Source of the DNA: Stercorarius parasiticus
Lineage: Eukaryota; Chordata; Aves; Charadriiformes; Stercorariidae
Length of the DNA stretch: 64,000 bases
Direction of reading: 5' to 3'
Assembly: GCA_013396915.1 (NCBI GenBank)
Contig: VWZL01002556.1
Coordinates: 1-64,000 of the forward strand
The stretch's first letter is position 1, and every line of letters begins with the position of its first letter. The notes below the pieces were generated by a model, which was given only the letters and a program-made list of their open reading frames with translations, made no database searches and was not told where the DNA came from. Below, piece after piece: positions 50,201 to 60,100 of the stretch. The translations under genes were made by a program, and so were the position numbers.

Positions 50201-52221
50201 TGCAAGGCGGCTCAGCCGCTTTGGGACAGGACAGGCTCACTGATGGAAAATGTTCAGGGGGGTGGTGAGTGGGCTGAGAGGGACCCGAGCGGATCCCGTG
50301 CAGTGGCAAGATGCCCTTTTCCTACAGCATCCTCTGCATGGTGTGCAGTGCTGCTTGTAGTGCTCCCTCGGACCTAAAGGCAAGGAGCCCGGCAGAATCT
50401 GTGTTCGCTCTCCCTGTGGAAAGCACGTGGTCGGGTTTGCTCAGCTCTCACCCCTCCTCATTCAGGCATTACCCAACATGTGTGACCCTCTGGCCTTGGG
50501 CTCTCGTGAGTGTGCAGACTTGTCACTACACCACCAGGAAATGGTGATGTGGCTGAAAGGGGTGATGGCGCAGAGCCTGTCTCTCTGCGGCACAGCAGAG
50601 ACGTCCATGGGATGGCCGAGGTTTGCGGTGGAAAGGGGACACAGCGAGAAGACCCTGGTCTCGGCAGACATGCTAAGCCAGAGAGCAGCAGATGCTGCAG
50701 GGAAGAGGGGGTCAACGAGTGTTTGCACAGCTCTCCAAAAACTGGGCCTCTCAGGCTCAGCCCTCCCTTTTCCACTGAGAAGCGCATCCATCCTCCCTCC
50801 AGAAATCCCATGGCTCGTCGTTTAGTGGCGTAAAACTTAGTGGAAGCTGCTGGCGCCAACCCAACCTTCGCCGAAAGTGGAGATGTAACAAGTCATAAAT
50901 CCTCTCACGGCAAAGTGAGCGGCAGCCCCCAAAGCGATGCATGGCGTGCATGCCAGCCGAGCCCAGAGCTCCGCACCGTTTGGAACAGGTGGGTTGGCTG
51001 GGCTCTGCCCAGGCTGGGATGCGCACACCCGTACGCTTGGTGCAAAGGCATCGTCCCGGCGTGTGAATTCAGAGAGACTCGAGAAGCTGGCAGGGAAAAA
51101 AAAAAAAAAAGCTGGTGGAGTGTTGTTGGAGAGGGAGCTGCTCCTTCTCCATCTCGGTGCTGAGAGATGCCGTGCTTTGTGCTTGACACCGGGCAGAGAC
51201 GTGCTGGAGACACCCGGCGTCCACCCTGCAGCCCCCTCTGCCCCACGCTTCTGGCAGGAGCTCAGCTCCATGGGATGGAGAGCCCGGATCCAGGCTCCAG
51301 AGCCAACAGCAGCTGGCACACGCGGCAAGTTCGTCAGGAACAGGGAACTGGAGACAGAGAAATTAAAGACGGCCGAAGTGAAATGAAGCAAAACATCGAG
51401 AAGGCTCTGGGGAGTCTGCAGAAGACTTTAGAGCAATGCATAAACTAGGAACTGGACACGCTTCAGCCAAGACTGGAAAACACCAGAGAAGGGCTCTGCT
51501 CCTGGTGGTGGCTCAGCTGCTTGAACCAGGGAAGCAGCCACCCAAGGCCCAGGCAGCAGTGGAAAATGCAAAAGGCTGAGAGAAAGCAAAGACAAAGGAG
51601 ATGAAGCCCCACAGGACTAAGAGCTGCCGGGCATTGGCACCAAGCCGTGTTGCCTGCCAGCTTCATGGGCCACAAGCACCTGGACTTGGCATCAGAGGGA
51701 CCACTGGTTGCAAGGAGCACACTTGAATAGTTTCCGGCTGAGCCCTTCCCAGCAGCCTGCATGGAAAGGAAACAGCTGCTGGAAGGGAAGGAAAGGGCTG
51801 GGGGATCTCCAGGAGCCCAGCTCCGCACTCGACAGGTCTCATCCTGCCCAGATATAATTAAAAGATAGGAAGAAGTTACATACTCCACACTTAAATACAA
51901 CTGGTCATAGCAGCAATTCAGAGCAGCAGGGCAGAGCGATGGAGCTGTCAAAACCCTGCGGTAGCTGACTCCACCTCATGAAGACGTGAGGAGTGACCTG
52001 AGGGTCATTTTGGCACTGAGGCAGACAGGAGTAATGAGGAGGGGATGCCCTGCACCACCAAGGAGACCTGCACAATGCAGAGCAACCTCCTCCGGGGCAC
52101 ACACAGAGCAGGGACTAACCCAGCTGCACCTGGGCAGTCAAGACTGGCCATTTTTGACTTGGCCATCAAATTGGTGACTCCAAGAGGAGGCAAGGGGCAC
52201 ACGCCTGAACATGGGGAAAAA
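47266..52221. other. Intergenic DNA, no gene seen
   Basis: No supported gene. A minus-strand AATAAA with good context lies near 48186 but no exon upstream of it is recognised. A 15-bp poly-A lies at 51097-51111. Open frames at 47365-48018 and 49504-50124 (both minus) have no family resemblance. Confidence 0.5.
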
Positions 52222-52447
52222 CAGTGTTTGGAGGCGGCACTCTGCTTGAGATGCCGCAGCCGGCCGGCAAGCGCCTGAGCTCTTTGGTTCAGCGGGTGGC
52301 TGCAGGCAGTGTGCGACGGGCTGGGAGCAGCGCAAGGGGCTGGAAATTCCCTTTGGGGCTGGGGATCAGGCGAGACGGCTGTTTACAGCAAGGGAAGAGC
52401 TGCAGGGCCAGAAGCCGGGAGACCTCCTGTCAGCATCTGCCTGCCAA
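52222..52447 (+). repeat. Inverted repeat arm A1 (226 bp)
   Basis: This stretch matches the reverse complement of 56398-56623 over its whole length without a gap. I count nine substitutions by eye, so identity is about 96%. It is GC-rich and no protein or element family is recognised. Confidence 0.92.
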
Positions 52448-52589
52448 AGCCCTGCGGAACTTGCAATGACAGCTCTGGGAAAGTCACCCAGCCAGTTTGC
52501 AAGACCCTCCTGGAGGGTCCCTGGCTCAGGCATCAGGAGGAAGGGGAGACACACCACCATACCCACCAATGGATCCCATCCCAAAATCT

Positions 52590-52820
52590 GGGCCAGCAGA
52601 GAAGACCACGCACGTTGCAGAGGCCTGGAGGAGCTCAGGACTGCCAAGACCAGACTGAGCCCAGGCCCTGTCCCGTGTCCCCCAGAAGTGACTGACTGTG
52701 GTCGCAGTCAAAAAGCAGAATTTTTGCCCCCCAAGAATACCATGAGAGCTGCAGCCCCAGTTCCCATCAGTGCAGGACTCCACTTCAGGCCCACAGTTGA
52801 CAGTTGCCAGCATTGCAAAA
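52590..52820 (+). repeat. Direct repeat copy B1
   Basis: It aligns in the same orientation with 56952-57186, both starting near GGGCAGCAGAG and ending GTTGCCAGCATTGCAAAA. Identity is roughly 75% with small gaps. It is probably an unclassified dispersed repeat. Confidence 0.8.
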
Positions 52821-53304
52821 CCCCACATGGCTGCACCAAGGCAAGGTTGCAGTCAAGAAAGAGGTTTATGAGACCAGTTGATACGGTTGGCATCACTTGA
52901 TAGGCAGGGAAAGCATCCTTGAAACATGCTAATGTCTCCATTGCCTACAGCTACCTCCCATCTGGACATCGGATCACTTAGACAAATACCACAGACAAAT
53001 ACCACAGCCCCTGAAAACCCTCAGGACACAGCTGTGGCCGATGTTGTCAGTCCCATGCCCATGGGATTTCTCTCTCCACTCAGCAGGGAGACAAGGCCAG
53101 ATCCAAATCTTCCCACCGTTTTCCAGATAAAAATCATTCTCTGCCTGTTCCCATCTCTTACCACTCTCTTCAGGGCCTTATTAGACTGATGCTTGATGCT
53201 GAGTTTGGCAGGACGTGTCCCACCAACAACTCACAGCAGTGGTTTCACCCTCCCATCACATCCCAGGGGTAACACCACTTTAACTTAAAAATAGGCTGCT
53301 CTGC

Positions 53305-53895
53305 TGTTGTGGGCTAACCCCAGTAAGCAGCTAAACCTACAGCTTGGTCACTCCCCGAACCAACTGGTATGAGGGAGAGAATCAAAAGGGTAAAAGAGGG
53401 AAAACATGTGGCTTGAGATAAAAGACAATTTAATAGGTGAAGCAAAAGCTGCATGCACAAGCAGAGCAAAATAATGAATTAATTCACTACTTCCCATTGT
53501 CAGGCAGATGTTTAGCCACCTCCAGGAAAGCCTTCATCATGCTGAGGAAGTAAATACCTTCTTCGCAAGTAGTGGTTATTTGGGAAGACAAATGCTATAA
53601 CTCCAAACTTCCCCCCTTCCTCCTGCTTTCCCCCAGCTTTTACTGCTGAGCATGACACCACATAGTATGGGGTATCCCTTTGGACACCTGGCGTCAGCTG
53701 TCCCACCTGTGTCCCCCTACTAACTTCTCATGCACCCCCAGCTTAGAGAAAAGGCCTTGAGACTGTGCAAACATCGTTCAGCAATAATTAAAACATCCTT
53801 GTGTTGTCAGCACTGTTTTGGTCACAAATCCAAAACACAGAACCATATGAGCAACCGTGAAGAAAATTACCTCTATCCCAGACAAAACCAGTACA
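53305..53895 (-). repeat. 3' LTR of the endogenous retrovirus (591 bp)
   Basis: The LTR runs from TGTTGTGGGCTAACCCCAG to CAAAACCAGTACA on the plus strand. It therefore starts TGTACTGG and ends CCACAACA on its own strand, with the usual TG...CA ends. An A/T-rich stretch with TTAAAT near 53429-53434 fits the region of the viral polyadenylation signal. Confidence 0.88.
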
Positions 53896-54359
53896 ATTTC
53901 CACCCCACGCTCAGGCTCATCACCATCCAATACAGCCTCATTAACCACCACCCTCCTTCCTGTCCTTCAATTTATACGTAGATCTCATTCCCTTAGTCCT
54001 TGGGCCAACACTGTAAAATGTCCATAAAGTGTCAGTTAAGTTCATTTAGTTGATGACTTTGTGCTTCATCTAATATGGTGGTCACTCAAAACAGGAGAGG
54101 TGGTGTGTTGCGTGGATTTACAGGACACCAAAGCCAGCTCAAGTGGGGTCACTGCTGCGCTTGCACTGCTTCTTGTGAGGCTGGTCCTCCATTGGTTCAG
54201 GTGGTTCCTTCTGTAGTAATTCCTGTAACATGGAACTCTAATCATGGGTTACAACAACGTAAAGGTACATCCTCTACACTCTCCATGCCTGGTCCCTATG
54301 GACTAGGCTATGGGATTTAACACTGCAATGAACTCCTCCCTTTGCCCTTGCTCTGCTGT

Positions 54360-54705
54360 AAACTTATCCATGGGCCACAGTCCCTTCAGGGGGGAACCTG
54401 CTCTGGCATGACAGGGGAGGCTGGACTAGATGACCTTTAAAGGTCCCTTCCAACCCAAACTATTCTATGATTCTATTGCCGTATCTGTGGGCTGCAATCT
54501 CTTAGGGATGTTCTTGTTCCAGTGTGGCCTTATCCATGGGCCGCAGTCTCTTCAGGGGTATACCTGCTGTGTCATGGACTTATCCATGGCCACAGATGCT
54601 TCAATGTGTACCGGCTGCAAAATAGACATATCCACAGCCACAGACACCTTGGGGTGTACCTGCTTCCATGCGGACTCATCCACAGGTCACAGTCCCTTCG
54701 ACTCC
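54360..54705 (+). repeat. Tandem repeat inside the retrovirus, 48-51-bp unit
   Basis: Degenerate copies begin at about 54363, 54480, 54529, 54579, 54627 and 54676, each with a CTTATCCATGGGCCACAG-like start and a TACCTGCT-like middle. The CR1 tail at 54412-54476 interrupts the array. Confidence 0.78.
54412..54476 (+). mobile_element. CR1 3' tail fragment nested in the retrovirus
   Basis: The sequence GGACTAGATGACCTTTAAAG, then GGTCCCTTCCAACCCAAAC and ATTCTATGATTCTA, is a typical CR1 3' end of only about 65 bp. It must have inserted after the retrovirus arrived. Confidence 0.88.
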
Positions 54706-55022
54706 AGTTCACACTTGAGTTCCAGCCTGTCCAGTACAGCAGGGCGGGAACAGCAGGGCAGATGCCCTGGCCATCTGCCAGCCTAGCCACATCACCTCTG
54801 CTGCTATCAAAACGTTCCCAGGCACAGCCGAGTAAGATGATAAGCAGTATGACAAGAAATAAAAGCAGAAAGCAGCCACTAACAAGCACTAGACTCCCAT
54901 AAAGACTAGCAAGCCTCATGGAAAGCACAGGAGCCTTCCAATTAGTAGCTAAATAACTATAACAGCTACAAATGTGGTCTAGCATGCTCCAATCAAATCT
55001 TTCATTATCTTGAACCCTTCAA

Positions 55023-55086
55023 GCACCACACTGGGTGCCAAAAAGGACATGAGAGAAAGGATTCTATCTCAGCCAAAACCGGTACA
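55023..55086 (-). repeat. Primer binding site and 5' LTR remnant
   Basis: On the minus strand the element opens with TGTACCGGTTTTGGCTGAGA, like the start of the intact LTR, but after about 46 bp passes straight into TGGCACCC. About 14 of 18 bases agree with the lysine-tRNA type primer binding site as I know it. Most of the 5' LTR has been lost. Confidence 0.75.
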
Positions 55087-55091
55087 TCTGC

Positions 55092-56397
55092 CGTACCCCA
55101 CATGAACAACTTTCTATTCCCTGGTTAGAGATTCAACAGCCCTCTCCAACTCTGCCCATGACTCTGTGGAAGCCCCAGGTGGGATCACTGCAAGTACAAA
55201 TTGCAAGAGCCAACCTCCTTCTGCCGCTGAGGCCAAAATACAATAATCAGGGATCTTTATTTCAATAGACATGAAGGACAGAAACAATGGTTATGTTCAT
55301 CCCATCTGACCACAGGCCAGGAGCTGTCATCGACTGAGGCCACTGTCATGATCAATCAGGTCAATTCCTCTTTTGTAAGCACAACCCAGATAGCCCCGCT
55401 GTCCATCAGTATGTCCTGTCTCAATATTTTCAGCAGCCAAAATAACCTCTACTTACAAAATGTGTGGCTGGCACAAACGCCAGGGAATCACAAACAGGGC
55501 ATTGGAATTGGTGTACCCTTGTGCACACGTACATCATCAGACAACTGCTGACACCATCCAGTTCTGGAGACAACCTTTCAGACAAAAAAAAATTGGGTAA
55601 GGCTTTTTAAAAATGTTGAGGAGGGATATGGCTCATATCCAAGCCAGAACCTCCCTTATGGCACTGGGGAAATTTTAATAGATGTCCCTAACGAGGCAGG
55701 AAAATGGTGTGCAGCCTTCACAGGCACCCAAACACATAGCGTCCCACCAGATTTGCCCCACAACAGTATGCATCGGGCACATTTACTGACTCAAAGCTGC
55801 AGGGCCATACCAGAGAGCAATAGGCAGTTCTCTGTCACTCTGGTTGTCCATGGCCAAGTTCATTCCTCAAAGTAACTTTGATGATGAACCCTCTCATGTC
55901 TACAACATCCAGTTTCCATGAGGAACACCCCACAAAACAAGAAAAATCAGATACACCCCCCACCCAATATATCATGAGGAAATCCTACAATGGGCAGGAC
56001 CCCTGGGCTTTCCAGGGATGGAGAACTGGTGGCACTTGTGGAGACTGTGGAGCATTTCTAAAGCCTCAGACAGCCCCAGGATGCTCCAGGAATGCCATCA
56101 GGTTAGAGCTCAGGATGAACCTGAGTCAAATGTCCATGGTCGCTTTGTGCTCCCAAACCATGAGCTGCTTCTCACTCCACAAGACTGGATTGCCCTGGAA
56201 AAAGGATCTTGGCCAAAAAAAAGTGAGGAAGTTGGCACCTCTTCTGAAGAAGAACCCAAATCCTTCCTCTCTGCCCTGGGGAGGAGATGAAGAAGCAATC
56301 TGCCTTGACCCATCTGGTACTTCCCACAGCCCAGAGTTGCTCTGTCCCAATGGGCTGGTGTGTCCTGTCTCCATCCTTGTGATGTGTCTTCAGAGCC
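55092..56397. other. A/T-richer DNA with broken open frames on the plus strand
   Basis: A plus-strand frame is open from about 55232 to 55872 except for one TGA at 55549. A 195-codon frame follows (55878-56462). The frames have several Cys residues and possible glycosylation sites but no family I recognise. They may be a relic of an older element or chance. Confidence 0.3.
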
Positions 56398-56623
56398 TTG
56401 GCAGGCAGATGCTGCCGGGAGGTCTCCCGGCTTCTGGCCCTGCAGCTCTTCCCTTGCTGTAAACAGCCGTCTCGCCTGATCCCCAGCCCCAAAGGGAATT
56501 TCCAGCCCCTCGCACTGCTCCCAGCCCATCACACACCGCCTGCAGCCACCCGCCAAACCAAAGAGCTCAGGCGCTTGCCGGCCGGCTGCGGCATCTCAAG
56601 CAGAGTGCCGCCTCCAAACACTG
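56398..56623 (-). repeat. Inverted repeat arm A2 (226 bp)
   Basis: Reverse-complement partner of 52222-52447, the same length with nine substitutions, eight of them transitions. Homology stops sharply at both ends. Confidence 0.92.
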
Positions 56624-56951
56624 GTTTCCCTGTGCTCTAGTGTGTGCCTCTTGTCTTCTGACTCCCTTAAGAGACCAGTTCAATGTGACACATGGGGCCT
56701 TTTTCCCTTTGGAGAGGGCGGTGGAGACAGCAAGATGATCCTAGCACAGCCAGGGCTGTTGTGGCATATAAACACTGGATAGAGGGTGTCTCGAAGCAGA
56801 TCTACCTCTGGTGGCCCAGCTGTTGGGTGGCTCTCCACACACCCATGGAGCCCTGCACGGTGTGCACTCCAAAGTCCAACTCCCCATCATAGGACGCTGG
56901 GGTCCAGGGGTCCCATCCCTGCCTCCCCCGATGCGTCCTGTCCTGACGCCT

Positions 56952-57186
56952 GGGCAGCAGAGCAGACCCTGCGTATTGCACAGGTCTGGAGGAGCTCAAG
57001 GTTGCCAAGACAAGATTCAGACCAGATCGTGCCCCATGTATCCCGACAGTAATTGACTGTGGTTGCAATCACGAAGGGGATTTTGCACCCCCAGGAAGAC
57101 CACAAGGGCCACGGCCCTAATTCCCATCTGCGCAGGGCTCTGCTCCAGTACCGAAGGTCTCTGTGAGAGTTGCCAGCATTGCAAAA
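56952..57186 (+). repeat. Direct repeat copy B2
   Basis: Partner of 52590-52820 in the same orientation at roughly 75% identity. It is 329 bp from arm A2, while B1 is 143 bp from arm A1. Confidence 0.8.
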
Positions 57187-60100
57187 TAACAGCCTCGCTG
57201 AAGGGATAGGGGGAAGATGTACAAACCAGCAGCTGAGGATTCTGTGCCATTTCAGTGAAGAAAGCCCTGGGGATGTTCCTACCCTCTTTGTACTCACCTT
57301 GTGTTTCCACCTCTGGGAACAGGACCACCGGGGGTCTGCAAGCCCAGACCCCAACTCCCCCCATGAGCTGGCTGCCAGCTGCCCAGTGACAGGACCTTAG
57401 CACTAAGCCTGGAAAACAAAAAGCTGAAGCATCTCCCCTCCTTGCCACATGACGGTGCATCCCTTCACGATCCAACAGCCAAGGCTTTGTGGTTGGAGAC
57501 GGAAACTCGATGTTGGTGCTAAAATCCAGAGCAGGAGAGGCAGGGAGCAGAGTTCAGAGCATCTCCTGTTGTTCCTTAAGTGGGCACGGGAAGAGGGCAT
57601 GGTTACCTGTGATGCTGGCAGTGCTGTGGTATTCAGAGCTGCAGATAAGGGGCTTCAGACCCACACAGACACCCCCTCTATTTACCTGATGCCTCCAGCA
57701 TCATGGAAAGGGCCACCACGTGCTTTTGTGACAAAGCAGGATTTCCTCCAAAGCACCATCTCTATTTCCTCTTCCAAACAGTAAGACCGAACCAGCTCCA
57801 CAGCTCCACTTGCCAGAGGGGTGACGGCACTCAGGGGCAGGGGATGAGGGCACAAGCCTCAGCACAGCCCCACCACAGTCTGGAAGGATGCCCTGAACTC
57901 CCCTGGGGCGCAGGACCCCCCATCTTCCTCTGCTCCCATCTACAGAGGCCCTGGTGCCCTGGGGAGGTTGAGCGTCCCCATCCCGCTGGCTCACCCTGTG
58001 CCAGGACAGCGCTTGTACACATAAAGATTGGTCTAAGGAGGCTTGAGGAGAGGGTTTGGAGCACAAACACATAAGCCGGGTAGCATGTTTACAACCGAAA
58101 GCACACAAAACACTCAGCTCTCCAAAAGGGGAGGCTGGAACAGCCAGGGTGCATGGCCGACCTTGCACCTCTGCATGGCTCCAGCTTCTCACGCAAGTAA
58201 CCTCAGCTCAGGGGACCCCCACCTCCCACCATCAGGCCCGTCACACCAACCCCATCTCCTCCCTGCCTCTCGTTGGGTGCCTTTTCATCTCCTGTCCTTG
58301 TGTTACTAGCTTCTGTGCCTGGGATAATAGATCTTCCCGGAACCTGTTGAAATTTGCAATTGCTCATGTATCACAGCAAATTAAAAGATTAAGCATATGT
58401 CCAGCCTGCCGAGTCTGAGCTGAGCACACAGCCGGGATCGCACACAGCCGCCTTGGCTAGAGCACCACAAAGATAAGGATAACTCTCCAAACATCCAAGC
58501 AGCTCTTGGAGGTCAAGTCGCTCTCCCTTCCCACTTGATGTTATCTGCCTTGGGATCTCCTGGGTCACACAAAGACTTCAAGAAAAAAAAATCCCGTCCT
58601 ATTTAAAAACTTTCAATTGCCAGAGACATCCTGCAGCCTGGGGATGTGCTAGGGGCTAAGTGTCTCTACAGACACGTGCGCCGTCTTTCTGGTCACCCCT
58701 GTACCCCTGTCAAATATTGGCATAACATTTTCTCCTAAATCTTCTGGAAATCCCCGCTCTACTGAGACTTGGCCGGTGCCTGTGCTCGGCACACTTTGCT
58801 GGAATAGGCATTTTATATATGCTAAAGCCAGTGACGCAGGACTTTAGAAGAGCTCTTCTCCGGTGGGCGCAGCCCATCTCACATTGTACTCCCACATGTC
58901 CCTTCAAGGACCTCCCTGAAACAACATGCTGGGTCCGTCCATCTCCACTGCAGTCCCTTGACCGTGAAAGACCTCAGTGTGCTGGCCCCAAGCTGCCCGA
59001 GAAACGCTGAGGGCAGAAAGCTACAGCTGGGGGACCTGCAGCCCAGGCGCCCTCATCCAACCCACCAGGCATCTGTTTGGGGTCTCCATGGAGGCAGCAA
59101 TCTCATGGTCGTCTGTGGTCTGCACTGCACAGGGCTAGGACTGAGCAACACCATGGTCTACTCCAGCCTTAAACAACAAACTGTGTAATCAGAAGCCCAG
59201 AGGAACAAGAAACAAAGGGAGATGTGGCACTCACACCTTCCTCTGTCCTCAGGGCACATCCAGGGCTCTCCTGGCCATCCCTGGCTGCCCAACCATCTGC
59301 GGGCCAAAGCCACCTACACGCTCCACGCTGTCCGCTCCCTTCTCCCACTCTGAGGATGCCCCCATAAAAATCTGTCCTTTGAGTCCCTCAGCACTAAACT
59401 CAACACCGTGCAATTTCTGGGAAGCTTTGGATCTCACATGTGTTTGTCCCACTTCCCAGGCTCCCCAGCTGCCCAGCTGTTCCTTTCCATTTGAGCTAAT
59501 CACAGAGATTAAGGCAAAGACCCAGCCTGGAAGGTTTGCAAACAGCTCCATCCTGTTTCTGCAAACAGCTTTTGCAGTCACACTCTTGCACAAAAGCAGA
59601 CGGGCTAATAAACCCCGTGGCATCTGTGCAGGGAGTTCCCAAGAAGGGCTCAGTGCTAAGCCAGCCCGGCCAGGAGCCAGCCAATGCCACTTCCAGCCAC
59701 CAGCCTCGGGACACCGCAAACCACAGGACCACCGGGCACAGGTCCTTCAAAGGGGAAGCTAAGGGAGGTAGCAAGTCTGGAGAAAAGGTACCTGGAGCTG
59801 TCAGAGAAGACTCAAGTCCATAACACATCTCACCACAGAGCCTGGGTGCCAGTGTCCCCTGTGCCCCCAAGAAGTTTGCCCAGGTGTCACCTCCATCCTC
59901 CCAAACACACTAACACACTTACACCCTCAGAGAGCCGGCAGCCCACCATCCCTGGCAGGGCATGGTGAACCCCACCATCCTGGCAGGGCATGGGGGACCT
60001 GAGCAGCCAGCCCAGGGCAGAGGGGACCTTCCATCCCAGTCCTCCCAGCCAGAGTCCCCCATCCTTGTGCTGGCCTGCGGCTGCAGGATGGAGCTGCTGG

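Larger units (their letters stand above)
53305..55086 (-). mobile_element. Endogenous retrovirus, internally deleted, minus orientation
   Basis: The element is bounded by the 5-bp direct repeat TCTGC at 53300-53304 and 55087-55091, which marks a target-site duplication. A full LTR lies at the low-coordinate end, preceded on the minus strand by a purine-rich tract (53896-53908). A primer binding site (55023-55040) lies next to a 46-bp remnant of the other LTR. The interior is about 1.1 kb and has no gag, pol or env frame that I can recognise. It contains a 48-51-bp tandem repeat and an inserted CR1 tail. The LTR resembles the abundant avian family whose minus-strand end reads TGTTGTGGTTTAACCCC. 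The missing 5' LTR and coding genes make it defective. Confidence 0.88.
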
